Origin: Chryseobacterium gwangjuense
GTDB lineage: Bacteria > Bacteroidota > Bacteroidia > Flavobacteriales > Weeksellaceae
Assembly: GCF_021311115.1 (NCBI RefSeq)
Contig: NZ_JAJTNP010000002.1
Location: 558,001 to 622,000 of the forward strand
Direction of reading: 5' to 3'
DNA: 64,000 bases
Below are positions 16,033-24,157 of this stretch, piece by piece. Positions within the stretch are counted from its first letter, which is position 1. The number at the start of each line of letters is the position of its first letter. The notes below the pieces were generated by a model. That model was not told the DNA's origin and did not search any database. It saw only the letters and a program-made list of their open reading frames with translations. The position numbers were made by a program, and so were the translations under genes.

Positions 16033-16401
16033 TTAACCTATCTTAGGCGGTTGCCAAATCTCTTTCAAACGATCTGAAATATACGGATCTGAATATTGAA
16101 ATTGTAAATTTTTGTTTGATTTGTAATACGAAATCTCCAGTTGAAGGCTTCTTGAAAAAGGAGTTTCTATAAAGGTATAGCAAGCTACACAGGTCGAGCA
16201 GCAATCGTCATTACAGGAAGATTTTTGCTCTTTTTTGTTGTGGTTGTCCTTAGAATGTTGTTGGTGATCGGTTTTGCAGCAATCCATTCCTTGCTCAGAT
16301 TTGCAGCATGTTTCCTGCATATTTTGAGCGTAGAAATTATCTTTAGGAATTAGAAAAATCCCTAAACAGAAAATAATTACTATGATCTGACCCCATTTCA
16401 C
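16033..16401 (-). CDS. Small Cys/His-rich exported protein, DUF6660/HYC_CC_PP-like
   Basis: A 122-residue protein with a signal peptide (about 1-25). It has a stretch dense in metal-ligand residues (about 31-73): CC pairs at 32-33 and 41-42, DHQQHSKDNH, then CNDDCCSTCVAC. The C-terminus ends IWQPPKIG, the WQPP tail I associate with small Bacteroidota proteins next to metal-linked TonB receptors (DUF6660 or HYC_CC_PP types); this family call is from memory and moderate. The start is GTG at 16401, with a TAAATTTG box (16406-16413) ending four bases before it, so the mRNA may be leaderless. It lies 68 bases upstream of the HMA-TonB receptor gene and is probably co-transcribed with it. A periplasmic metal-binding role is inferred. 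Confidence 0.75.
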   Translation of the reverse strand: MKWGQIIVIIFCLGIFLIPKDNFYAQNMQETCCKSEQGMDCCKTDHQQHSKDNHNKKEQKSSCNDDCCSTCVACYTFIETPFSRSLQLEISYYKSNKNLQFQYSDPYISDRLKEIWQPPKIG

Positions 16402-16405
16402 AGCG

Positions 16406-16413
16406 CAAATTTA
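16406..16413 (-). promoter_or_regulatory. Minus-7 box of the Cys/His-rich gene and HMA-TonB receptor
   Basis: On the minus strand this reads TAAATTTG, four bases before the GTG start at 16401. It lies in the 21-base gap after the lipoprotein stop. Confidence 0.5.
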
Positions 16414-16422
16414 CGAAAAAAA

Positions 16423-17034
16423 TTAAAGAGGATCTCCTACTTTTTTACCGCAATCATGCCAGGGCTCTCCATGAGCAGGGTTGAGTTCCGGTTTTGGACC
16501 AGTCGGTGCAGGTGTATTCTGAGCAACATTTTGTTGTACAGGTTGCAGAGCAGGGGCAGGAGCAGGTTTGCTATTCAGCGGCTGTCCGACAGGAATATCA
16601 CATCTGTGGCCGGGTTCTCCGTGAGGAGGATTCATACCAGGAGCAGTTTTTATTGTTTTGCTAGTACTATTGGACTGTTTTAAAGAACTAGGGTCAATTT
16701 GAATAGTTTGTCCTTGATTTGCATTTACAGCAATATTTTGGGTTCCAGGTTGTGGATTTTGTGTTGGAGCAGAGTTTAAAGGTTGTCCGACAGGAATATC
16801 ACAACGATGTCCCGGCTGTCCGTGAGGAGGATTCATTCCCGGAACAGTGGCCATTTGGGTAGGCTGAGCACTCTGAATTCCTGATTGAGCCATTAGAGAA
16901 GCTTTGGGAGTGTTATTTACAGTAGAAACCGGCTGGCTGCCATTTTCATCTTTGATGTAAGTGGGTCTTTCATCTTTTTTACAAGAGATGGTTAAAAGTC
17001 CGGCTGCTGCAAATCCTAAAAATAAAGTTCTCAT
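16423..17034 (-). CDS. Lipoprotein with three NPPHGxPGHxC repeats, unknown function
   Basis: A 203-residue lipoprotein: signal and lipobox LLTISC (Cys18), then a Pro/Gln/Asn-rich, low-complexity body. It carries three copies of a 22-25 residue motif at about 65-88, 131-155 and 182-203. The first two read PGMNPPHG(Q/E)PGHRCD, then IPVGQPLNS; the third is degenerate (LNPAHGEPWHDC, then GKKVGDPL). Each unit conserves two His and one Cys, suggesting metal or haem binding. I know the motif from many Bacteroidota proteins but not a function for it. ATG 17034 is chosen over a TTG at 17040. Its promoter box overlaps the terminator of the upstream two-component genes. Confidence 0.8.
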   Translation of the reverse strand: MRTLFLGFAAAGLLTISCKKDERPTYIKDENGSQPVSTVNNTPKASLMAQSGIQSAQPTQMATVPGMNPPHGQPGHRCDIPVGQPLNSAPTQNPQPGTQNIAVNANQGQTIQIDPSSLKQSNSTSKTIKTAPGMNPPHGEPGHRCDIPVGQPLNSKPAPAPALQPVQQNVAQNTPAPTGPKPELNPAHGEPWHDCGKKVGDPL

Positions 17035-17055
17035 ATTCAATTCAATCGTTTAAAA

Positions 17056-17063
17056 CAAAATTA
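17056..17063 (-). promoter_or_regulatory. Minus-7 box of the lipoprotein gene, inside a terminator
   Basis: On the minus strand this reads TAATTTTG, 21 nt before the ATG at 17034. It is formed by the distal stem arm and T-tract of the terminator at 17058-17093. Confidence 0.45.
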
Positions 17064-17093
17064 GCAAAACATTTTGAAATGCTTTGCTAATTT
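17058..17093 (-). terminator. Terminator of the two-component genes
   Basis: AAATTAGCAAA (17058-17068) plus CATTT pairs with AAATG plus TTTGCTAATTT (17083-17093), with one mismatch. On the minus strand it is followed by TTGTTTT. It lies 27 bases past the response regulator stop. Confidence 0.8.
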
Positions 17094-17119
17094 AAATAAT
17101 ATCGCTTTGTTAAATCGTC

Positions 17120-17806
17120 TTAGTTTTTAACCAAAAGTCTGAAACCTTCTCCGTGTACGTTGATGATTTCCAATCCTTCGTCGTCTTTTAAAAGTTTACG
17201 AAGTTTTGCAATATAGACGTCCATGCTTCTTGCTGTGAAGTAATTTTCTTTCTTCCAGATTTTTCTTAGAGCAAGATCTCTTGGCATGAAATCGTTTCTA
17301 TGTAGGCAAAGAAGTTTCAGCAGTTCATTTTCTTTTGGTGAAAGTTTGTATTCGTTATCTCCAACCCTTAGTTGTCTCAGCATAGAATCGAAGAAAATAT
17401 TGCTAATTTTAAACTGCTCCTGTTCTTCATTTTCCAAGGTAGAACTTCTCTGAAGAATTGCTTTGATTTTGTATAACAGTAACTCCGTATCAAATGGTTT
17501 TGTGATGTAATCATCAGCTCCCAATTGATATCCTTTTAAAATGTCTTCTCTCATATTTCTTGCTGTCAAGAAAATAATCGGAGTATTTTTATCGATTTTC
17601 TTTACATCTTCAGCCAATGAAAAACCGTCTTTCTTAGGCATCATCACATCGAAGATACAGATGTCGAATTCGTTTTCTGTAAATTCTTTTAAGCCTTGTT
17701 CCCCATCTGTAGCCAAAGTTACTTCAAAGTTGTTGATCGTTAAATAATCTTTCAATACAGCTCCAAAGCTTTGGTCATCTTCTACTAATAATATTCTGTT
17801 GCTCAT
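17120..17806 (-). CDS. rprY: OmpR-family response regulator, RprY-like
   Basis: A 228-residue regulator: receiver domain (1-120) with acidic pocket E9-D10-D11, phospho-acceptor Asp53 (CIFDVMMPKKDG) and conserved Lys near 105 (DYITKPFD), then a winged-helix DNA-binding domain (about 128-228; YKLSPKENELLKLLCLHRND). It follows the histidine kinase gene by 85 bases on the same strand. The pair resembles Bacteroides RprXY, for which envelope and stress roles have been reported. The targets here are not evident. The naming is by overall resemblance. Confidence 0.9.
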   Translation of the reverse strand: MSNRILLVEDDQSFGAVLKDYLTINNFEVTLATDGEQGLKEFTENEFDICIFDVMMPKKDGFSLAEDVKKIDKNTPIIFLTARNMREDILKGYQLGADDYITKPFDTELLLYKIKAILQRSSTLENEEQEQFKISNIFFDSMLRQLRVGDNEYKLSPKENELLKLLCLHRNDFMPRDLALRKIWKKENYFTARSMDVYIAKLRKLLKDDEGLEIINVHGEGFRLLVKN

Positions 17807-17891
17807 TGTTTCTAATAATTAAAGTTAAAATTAAGAATGAACGGTGTCATTCTGCTTTTCTATATTTTGTTTTTGATTTACTTGTTTCTAA

Positions 17892-19439
17892 TTAGCTCAT
17901 CGGAAGTTTTATGGTGAAAAGACTTCCTTTTCCTTTGTGAGAATCCACAATAATTTGCCCTTTATGAAGTTCCACTATTTTTTTTACATAAGACAATCCT
18001 AATCCCTGTCCTTTTACGTTGTGAATATTTCCGGTTTCTTCTCTGAAGAATTTTTCGAAAATTTTGGTTTTATTTTGAGTTTCCATTCCCATTCCTTTAT
18101 CGGAGACTTCGATTACATAAAAATGACCTTCATTTCTGGTTTTTATATGTATTTCCGGAGCTTCGGGAGAGTATTTATTGGCGTTATCCAGTAAATTGAC
18201 AAGCATATTGGAAATATGGAATTCATCTATTTTGAAGTTGTATTTCGTTGCATTAAATTCTTGTGTAAGCGTCCCATTTCTTTGTTGAACAATAAGATTA
18301 AAAGATTCTGTTGTCTTTTTAATGAGCTCTCTTACATTGGTTTCATTTAAAAATAATTTTACCTCATTACGTTCAAGTTTCGACATGTTTAATACATTTT
18401 CAACCTGCTTTTTCATCCTCAAATTTTCCTGTTTGATAAGAGTTGAATAATATTTTACCTTATCCGGATTGGTGGCAATTTTATCATTTGCTAAAGAATC
18501 TGTCGCTACAGAAATTGTTGCTAACGGAGTCTTAAACTCGTGAGACATATTATTGATGAAGTCTGTTTTTACTTCAGCCAGCTTTTTCTGCCTCATCATG
18601 TAGTTGATGGAAATAATATAAATTCCCAAGATCGTCAATAACGAAAGGAAAGTCCCCAACAACATCGGCCAGTTGTTCATCGCCAAAGAATACTCTTTTT
18701 TAGGAAAAACTAAAGTTAAGCCATATATCGTACGATCTTTTTTATCCGTAAAAAGAGGGTAATTATAGGCATTGTTGTCTTTTTTCTCCTTATATGTTTT
18801 GTTGGCAACACTGGTCAGCTTATTGTTTTTATCTGTAATTCCATATCCGAAATCAGCGGTGATGCCTCTTATTTTAAGCTCTTTGGTAAGAACAGAATCA
18901 AGAATTTTCTGATCTACTCTTTTGGTAATCGGAAGATTGTTTCCGTATACTTTTGCATATTCCTTCATGGAATAATCACCCGTCTCAATATCCTGATTGA
19001 TGTCTGCCGTAAGCGGTTCTCGATTGGTGGTGTCTCTTTTTATCTTGTATGCTGCTTCATCCGTATATAAAGTGGTAAGCTTAAGCGAATCGCCTTTTGG
19101 GGAAATAGGAAGCTGGGTTTTCTCGATAATATTTTTAGAGTAGATGATCTGTCTTTGTGTTCCGGAATCTTCTACTTGCTGTATTGTCGTTAAAGAAGGT
19201 TGTTCGCTGTTGGCTAAAATATTTTTTCTAAAGTTTTTAAAATCATCATTCAAATATTTCTCAACTTCAATTTCTCCAATAGTTTTTGAGGTGTTTTCCA
19301 AGGCAGAATACACTTTGTTGGTGAATTCTTGTTCCAGGGCACCATAATAACCTTTCAGCCAATAAAATTGGAGTGTGACAAAAACGATTAAGGAAATCGT
19401 CATAAACACTGAAATTATTGGGATGAATTTGTTATTCAT
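17892..19439 (-). CDS. rprX: Sensor histidine kinase, RprX-like
   Basis: A 515-residue membrane kinase: TM1 at about 7-28, a periplasmic sensor of about 225 residues, TM2 at about 257-281, then HisKA with phospho-acceptor His300 (FINNMSHEFKTPLATISVA) and the HATPase domain with N box (NLLDNANKYSPEAPE), G1 (DKGMGME) and G2 (GQGLGLSYVKKI). No HAMP domain is visible between TM2 and HisKA. It is the first gene of the pair with rprY; both share the terminator at 17058-17093. The signal is unknown. Confidence 0.92.
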   Translation of the reverse strand: MNNKFIPIISVFMTISLIVFVTLQFYWLKGYYGALEQEFTNKVYSALENTSKTIGEIEVEKYLNDDFKNFRKNILANSEQPSLTTIQQVEDSGTQRQIIYSKNIIEKTQLPISPKGDSLKLTTLYTDEAAYKIKRDTTNREPLTADINQDIETGDYSMKEYAKVYGNNLPITKRVDQKILDSVLTKELKIRGITADFGYGITDKNNKLTSVANKTYKEKKDNNAYNYPLFTDKKDRTIYGLTLVFPKKEYSLAMNNWPMLLGTFLSLLTILGIYIISINYMMRQKKLAEVKTDFINNMSHEFKTPLATISVATDSLANDKIATNPDKVKYYSTLIKQENLRMKKQVENVLNMSKLERNEVKLFLNETNVRELIKKTTESFNLIVQQRNGTLTQEFNATKYNFKIDEFHISNMLVNLLDNANKYSPEAPEIHIKTRNEGHFYVIEVSDKGMGMETQNKTKIFEKFFREETGNIHNVKGQGLGLSYVKKIVELHKGQIIVDSHKGKGSLFTIKLPMS

Positions 19440-19618
19440 TATTTAATTTTAATAGTTTTTTATACTTATGAATGTTAAAATTACTCATTTTAAGATTTGA
19501 TAAACAAAATACGAGCCAAAAAATTGTATTATTTTTCTTAAAAGAATGTTTTTTAACATTTATTTATAAGTATTTAATCATTTTTTATAAAAACCGTCTT
19601 CATGAAAGAAGAAAAAAC

Positions 19619-19626
19619 TAGCTTTG
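19619..19626 (+). promoter_or_regulatory. Probable minus-7 box of the SRPBCC gene
   Basis: TAGCTTTG lies 19 nt before the ATG at 19646. Confidence 0.4.
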
Positions 19627-19645
19627 TTTAAACCAAAATATTATT

Positions 19646-20131
19646 ATGAAATCTACGATCACTTTTAACGAAGATTTTGATTCAAACTCTGTTTATGTAA
19701 TGAAAATTTACAATGCAGAAGCATCAAAAGTGTGGGATTATTTTACCAAATCCGAATTGCTGGATCAATGGTGGGCTCCAAAACCCTGGAAGTGCGAAAC
19801 AAAAAAGCAAGATTTTAAAGAAGGCGGAACATGGTTGTATTCAATGGTGGGTCCGCAAGGTGAAAGGCATTATTCTTTATTACAATATGGCGAAATTACT
19901 GAGCATAGAAGTTTTGATGGGATAGATGCTTTCTGTGATGAAAACGGAAAAATTAATGAGGATTTTCCGCAGGCAAAATGGCTGCTTGGTTTTACCGGAG
20001 TAGAGGAGGGAACGAAAGTTACGATCAATATTCATCTTCCATCACAAGACGCTTTAAAACAACTGTTGGAGATGGGTTTTGAAGAAGGTTTTAAAACAGG
20101 TCTTAATCAATTAGAAGAGATTCTCGGCTGA
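19646..20131 (+). CDS. SRPBCC (AHSA1-like) domain protein
   Basis: A 161-residue single-domain START/Bet v 1-like protein. The AHSA1 hallmarks are present: MKIYNAEASKVWDYFTKSELLDQWWAPKPW near residues 19-48, and the closing helix (EMGFEEGFKTGLNQLEEIL). These proteins have a hydrophobic cavity for small ligands and varied or unknown roles. It has no signal peptide, stands alone between the two-component genes and a terminator, and has no neighbour that hints at a ligand. Confidence 0.88.
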   Translation: MKSTITFNEDFDSNSVYVMKIYNAEASKVWDYFTKSELLDQWWAPKPWKCETKKQDFKEGGTWLYSMVGPQGERHYSLLQYGEITEHRSFDGIDAFCDENGKINEDFPQAKWLLGFTGVEEGTKVTINIHLPSQDALKQLLEMGFEEGFKTGLNQLEEILG

Positions 20132-20152
20132 TCTTAAATAAGTTTAAAATAA

Positions 20153-20180
20153 AAAAGCTTGGAAATAGTTCCAAGCTTTT
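20153..20180. terminator. Bidirectional terminator after the SRPBCC gene
   Basis: AAAAGCTTGGAA (20153-20164) pairs perfectly with TTCCAAGCTTTT (20169-20180) around ATAG. It also serves the convergent small gene ending at 20184. Confidence 0.92.
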
Positions 20181-20183
20181 GCT

Positions 20184-20528
20184 TTATATCAATTCTTCAT
20201 CCTGAAAATACTGAATGATTGCTTTTTTCATCAGAATTTGCTGTTCATTCGGTTTTAATTCCGGAAGTTGTTCAAGTTCTTCAAAATGCGGATATCCGTC
20301 ATCGTCATAATGTGAAAATTTATAATAACCAAAAGGTTCCAATAATCTGCAAACCGCAATATGAATTAGATTTACCTTGTCATCTTTCGTATATTTTTGC
20401 TGGCCGCTTCCCAATTCCTGAAGCCCGATTAAAAACAAGTAGGTTTCAATCGGAGCGTTTTTTTCAGTATCAAAATTTTCAATGAAAAATTGTTCTATTT
20501 TTTGCCAGTATTCTGCTTCGTTAATCAT
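20184..20528 (-). CDS. Small conserved-looking protein of unknown function, coupled to ptrB
   Basis: A 114-residue acidic cytoplasmic protein without signal or membrane segment, largely helical by composition, with the segment HYDDDGYPHFEELEQLPELK. I recognise no named domain. Its ATG lies inside the 3' end of the oligopeptidase B gene, an 8-base overlap (start 20526-20528, upstream stop 20521-20523), so translation is probably coupled. A strong terminator follows directly. The frame looks real from its codon use and the tight overlap; the function is unknown. Confidence 0.75.
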   Translation of the reverse strand: MINEAEYWQKIEQFFIENFDTEKNAPIETYLFLIGLQELGSGQQKYTKDDKVNLIHIAVCRLLEPFGYYKFSHYDDDGYPHFEELEQLPELKPNEQQILMKKAIIQYFQDEELI

Positions 20529-22572
20529 CTTTTTTGTCTTCTAATTTTAATAAAAACGCATATTCCAATGCATCTTCTTTTAATGATTCAAATCTTCCGC
20601 TTGCACCACCATGTCCTGCACTCATATCGGTTTTAAAAACTAAAAGATTATTATCCGTTTTCAATTCCCTCAATTTAGCAGTCCATTTAGCAGGTTCCCA
20701 ATATTGAACCTGAGAATCGTGCAATCCGGTTGTTATTAACATGTTTGGATAATCTTTCACCTCTACATTGTCATATGGAGAGTAAGATTTCATGTAATGA
20801 TAATATTCTTCATCATTCGGATTTCCCCATTCGTCATATTCTCCGGTGGTCAAAGGAATTGTTTCATCCAACATTGTCGAAACTACATCTACAAAAGGAA
20901 CTTGTGCTACAATTCCGTGGAATAAATTGGGCTCATAGTTCACAACAGCTCCCACTAACAATCCTCCTGCGCTTCCACCCATTGCATAGAGATGTTTTGA
21001 TGAGGTGTAATTTTCTTTAATTAAAAATTTTCCTGCATCAATAAAATCGAAGAACGTATTTTTTTTGAAAAGCATTTTTCCGTCTTCATACCATTCTCTT
21101 CCTAAATATTCTCCACCTCTGATGTGTGCAATTGCATAAATGAATCCTCGGTCTAAAATCGATAATCTGACATTAGAAAAACTGGCATCAACAGTGTGTC
21201 CGTAACTTCCGTAACCGTACAAAAGTAGAGGTGTGTCCGCAGATTTTTTCGTGTCTTTATGATACACCAAAGAAATCGGAACTTTTGCTTCTCCATCTCT
21301 TGAGTCTGCCCAGATTCTTTCAGAAATATAATTTTCAGGAAGGAATTTTCCGCCCAAAACTTCCTGTTGTTTCAGGAGTTTGGTGGTTTTTTCTTTCATG
21401 TTATATTCGTAAGTCGAGCTTGGTTGAGTCAGAGAAGTGTAACCGTAGCGCAAAACTTCTGTATCAAATTCAAGATTGACTCCAATATAAGCGGTGTAAG
21501 TAGGATCCGAGAAAGGTAAATAGTGAGATTCCTGAGTTTTTTCGTCGATAATTTTTATTTGTAATAAGCCTTCCTCTCTTTCTTCAAGAACCAAATAATG
21601 TTTAAAAATTTCAAAACCTTCCATTAGAACTTCCGGTCGATGCGGGATTACATCTATCCAGTTTTCCATTCCGCAGTTATCAATTTTTGTTTTTACAATT
21701 TTAAAATTGAAAGCATCGTCTGCATTGGTAATAATGTAGAATTCATCCTCATAATGTTCAACAGAATATTCCAGATCATCAATTCTTGGCTGAATGATTG
21801 TCCAGTCTGCAAAAACATTGTCTGAAGGAATAAATCTGTGCTCGTCCGAAATGGTGCTGGAACTTGCGATGAAAATATATTCCAAAGATTTTGTTTTAAA
21901 AACATTCACATCAAAAGTATCATCCTTTTCATGGAAAATTAAAACATCTTCTGAAGTGTCAGTTCCTAATTTGTGTCTGTATACCTGAAACGCACGTAAA
22001 CTGTCATCTTTTCTGGTATAAAAAACGTGTTCGTTATCATTTGCCCAAACGGCTTTTCCAGTTGTATTCAGGATTTTATCAGGAAGAATTTCTCCAGTTT
22101 TTAAATCTTTGAAATTAATCGAATAAATTCTGCGGCTTACATTATCGGTAGAAAAAGAGGCAAGTTTATTATTAGGAGAAACGGCAACGCTTCCTACTTC
22201 GAAATAATTTTCTCCTTCTGCTAAAATATTAACATCAAGAATGATTTCTTCTTCGTTGTCTAAACGATTATATTTTCTGCAAAAAATGGGATATTCTTTT
22301 CCTTCTTCATAACGAACAATATACCAGTATTCATTAAAAAAATAGGGAAGAGATTCGTCATCTTTTTTGTAACGGGCTTTCATCTCTTCAAAAAGATTTT
22401 CCTGAAGCTGCTCTGTATCTTTCATCATGAAGTCGGCGTAAGCATTTTCTTCTTCCAGATATTTTGTGACTTCGGGGTTTTCTCTTTCATTAAGCCAGAA
22501 ATAATTGTCAACCCTTTTATCTCCGTGTATTTCGAGTGTTTTTTCTATTTTTTTTGCCTGTGGAGCTTCCAT
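20521..22572 (-). CDS. ptrB: Oligopeptidase B (S9A prolyl oligopeptidase family)
   Basis: A 683-residue serine peptidase that cuts short peptides after basic residues. An N-terminal beta-propeller (about 70-400) caps a C-terminal alpha/beta hydrolase with Ser534 (AMGGSAGGLLVG), Asp619 (GLHDSQVQYWEP) and His654 (SAGHGGASGRF). The S1 acidic pair typical of oligopeptidase B falls in the TTGEYDEWGNP segment. There is no signal peptide, so it is cytoplasmic. It is transcribed together with the small unknown gene that overlaps its 3' end. Confidence 0.93.
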   Translation of the reverse strand: MEAPQAKKIEKTLEIHGDKRVDNYFWLNERENPEVTKYLEEENAYADFMMKDTEQLQENLFEEMKARYKKDDESLPYFFNEYWYIVRYEEGKEYPIFCRKYNRLDNEEEIILDVNILAEGENYFEVGSVAVSPNNKLASFSTDNVSRRIYSINFKDLKTGEILPDKILNTTGKAVWANDNEHVFYTRKDDSLRAFQVYRHKLGTDTSEDVLIFHEKDDTFDVNVFKTKSLEYIFIASSSTISDEHRFIPSDNVFADWTIIQPRIDDLEYSVEHYEDEFYIITNADDAFNFKIVKTKIDNCGMENWIDVIPHRPEVLMEGFEIFKHYLVLEEREEGLLQIKIIDEKTQESHYLPFSDPTYTAYIGVNLEFDTEVLRYGYTSLTQPSSTYEYNMKEKTTKLLKQQEVLGGKFLPENYISERIWADSRDGEAKVPISLVYHKDTKKSADTPLLLYGYGSYGHTVDASFSNVRLSILDRGFIYAIAHIRGGEYLGREWYEDGKMLFKKNTFFDFIDAGKFLIKENYTSSKHLYAMGGSAGGLLVGAVVNYEPNLFHGIVAQVPFVDVVSTMLDETIPLTTGEYDEWGNPNDEEYYHYMKSYSPYDNVEVKDYPNMLITTGLHDSQVQYWEPAKWTAKLRELKTDNNLLVFKTDMSAGHGGASGRFESLKEDALEYAFLLKLEDKKDD

Positions 22573-22609
22573 TCAATGTTAATTCTTGTTCAAATGTAAT
22601 TAAAAAAAA

Positions 22610-22637
22610 GCCATCTTTCCTTTATTGAAAAGACGGC
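22610..22637 (-). terminator. Terminator of hemD
   Basis: GCCATCTTT (22610-22618) pairs with AAAGACGGC (22629-22637); the one mismatch is a G-U wobble in the minus-strand RNA, which continues into TTTTTTTT. It lies past the hemD stop at 22661. Confidence 0.75.
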
Positions 22638-22660
22638 TGTTTTATTTTTGATAGTAAAAA

Positions 22661-23401
22661 CTATTTGTGAAGTGTTTTAATGTATTTTTCCAATGCCATC
22701 GTCATGGATGGAGTTTCTTTTGTGGGAGCCATTAAATCTACTCTTAATCCAGCCTCTTCTGCTGCAGCTAATGTTGTGTTTCCGAATACCCCAATTTTTG
22801 TTTCATCCTGGTTGAAATCAGGGAAATTTTGCTGTAGAGATTTGATTCCTTGTGGACTAAAGAAAATCAACATTTCGTAATCTTTAATATTGATATCTGC
22901 AAGATCACTGCAAACCGTTCTGTACATGATCGCTCTTGTCCAGTCTATATTGGCTGTATCTAATGTTTTTATAATATCCGGACTCAAAACATCTGAAGAT
23001 GGCAACAAATATTTTTCTGTCGGGAATTTTTTGAAAAGAGGAGCCAGATCTGAGAAATTTTTCTCCCCAAAACTGATTTTTCTTTTTCTATATACAATAT
23101 GTTTTTGAAGATAGTTGGCAATCGCTTCAGACTGACAGATGTATCGCATCGTATCAGGTACCGAAAAACGAAGTTCCTCAGCAAGTCTGAAATAGTGGTC
23201 TATTGCATTTTTACTGGTGAATATAATACCGGTGTATTGCGTTAGATCTATTTTTTGTGTTCTAAGTTCTTTGTTGTCAACTCCCTCAACGTGGATGAAA
23301 GGACGGAAATCTATCTTTATTTTTTCCTTCTTTGCTATATCCAAGTATGGTGAAGATTCACTAGGCGCAGGTTGTGAAACCAATATAGACTTTATTCTCA
23401 T
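22661..23401 (-). CDS. hemD: Uroporphyrinogen-III synthase
   Basis: About 247 residues. It closes hydroxymethylbilane with ring D inversion in haem synthesis. HemD proteins diverge strongly, but the two-lobed pattern is present: LVSQPAP at the start, YTGIIFTSKNAIDHYFRLAE, LLPSSDVLS, then MLIFFSPQGIKSLQQNFPD, IGVFGNTTLAAAEEAGLRVD and the closing TPSMTMALEKYI. The start is taken at the second Met of an MM pair (23401 or 23404); the frame extends to 23467 but the extra 21 residues are hydrophobic and unlike the family. The gene lies 11 bases after the DUF4271 gene on the same strand. No other haem genes are in the window. Confidence 0.92.
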   Translation of the reverse strand: MRIKSILVSQPAPSESSPYLDIAKKEKIKIDFRPFIHVEGVDNKELRTQKIDLTQYTGIIFTSKNAIDHYFRLAEELRFSVPDTMRYICQSEAIANYLQKHIVYRKRKISFGEKNFSDLAPLFKKFPTEKYLLPSSDVLSPDIIKTLDTANIDWTRAIMYRTVCSDLADINIKDYEMLIFFSPQGIKSLQQNFPDFNQDETKIGVFGNTTLAAAEEAGLRVDLMAPTKETPSMTMALEKYIKTLHK

Positions 23402-23412
23402 CATTGATTGTT

Positions 23413-24051
23413 TTATAAAAATAATAACTTCCAAAGCAATAATATTGGTGCGATTTGGAGGGTGCAAATATACAAAAATTTATAATACCATTTTTCCGGC
23501 AAGATGTTGTTTCTGTGAAATAAATAGAAAAAAATCTTGAAAATAAAGACAAAACAAAAGAAGTATAAATAGTATAAAAATATTTTATTTCTGTCTATTG
23601 GGAAATAATAGTGGGTAATGCAGAGAATTATCAGTAAAAATGAAACCACAAAGTAAAATTTTGTGGTGGTAAAATAAAAAATTGACCACTTTTTTCCATC
23701 TCCGATACTTTGATAAAATAAAAAGCCTAAAATAGATTTTACAGCATAAAAAAATATGATGGCAGTCAGTGTAAATCCAAATTTATTGAGTTGATACCCC
23801 AAGATCCGCAAATCTGCTACAAATTTTGGAACAGTAGGAATGTATTGAGATGCTAAAACGGATAATGTAAGTGCGGTTACACATGAAGTAATGATCCAGC
23901 TGGGCAAATTATTACTTGCATCAAAATATTTTTGAAGCAGAAAGTCTTTCAAATTGGCATCTCTTTCTATGATATTCATCATAAAAATGAACAAAAAGAT
24001 GCAGCCCAGCAATATAAAGATTACCCAATCGTTGTTCTCAGGTATTCTCAC
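23413..24051 (-). CDS. DUF4271 family membrane protein
   Basis: A polytopic membrane protein of about 212 residues with roughly six hydrophobic helices (for example WVIFILLGCIFLFIFMM, GFTLTAIIFFYAVKSILGFL, FYFVVSFLLIILCITHYYF). It matches the DUF4271 family, which in flavobacteria sits directly before hemD; the function is unknown. The open frame runs up to an ATG at 24174, but a TAATTTTG box at 24096-24103 and the divergent glycosyltransferase start make that unlikely. The GTG at 24051 (then RIPENNDW) fits family N-termini; a TTG at 24081 is the alternative. It is probably co-transcribed with hemD. Confidence 0.8.
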   Translation of the reverse strand: MRIPENNDWVIFILLGCIFLFIFMMNIIERDANLKDFLLQKYFDASNNLPSWIITSCVTALTLSVLASQYIPTVPKFVADLRILGYQLNKFGFTLTAIIFFYAVKSILGFLFYQSIGDGKKWSIFYFTTTKFYFVVSFLLIILCITHYYFPIDRNKIFLYYLYFFCFVFIFKIFFYLFHRNNILPEKWYYKFLYICTLQIAPILLLWKLLFL

Positions 24052-24095
24052 ATGGTTTATGAAATTTTGTGATAATGGCAATGGAATATTTTTTG

Positions 24096-24103
24096 CAAAA
24101 TTA
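24096..24103 (-). promoter_or_regulatory. Minus-7 box of the DUF4271-hemD operon
   Basis: On the minus strand this reads TAATTTTG. It falls inside the longest possible frame of the DUF4271 gene and therefore argues for a downstream start. Confidence 0.5.
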
Positions 24104-24140
24104 TAGATTATTTTGTATAAAATAAAAAGGTTAAATAAAC

Positions 24141-24148
24141 TATCTTTG
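24141..24148 (+). promoter_or_regulatory. Minus-7 box of the glycosyltransferase operon
   Basis: TATCTTTG lies nine bases before the ATG at 24158. It excludes the in-frame upstream start at 24113. Confidence 0.55.
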
Positions 24149-24157
24149 CAAACTGAA

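Noticed and set aside
16423..17034. Direct DNA repeats in the lipoprotein as a mobile element
   Set aside because: The similarity is at protein level within one reading frame, and the third unit is diverged.
22661..24051. Fusion of hemD and the DUF4271 gene
   Set aside because: They are separate frames with an 11-base gap between stop and start.
24113..24157. Longer N-terminus of the glycosyltransferase from an upstream ATG
   Set aside because: A TATCTTTG minus-7 box (24141-24148) lies inside it, and the family begins at MKKLVIIPTYNE.
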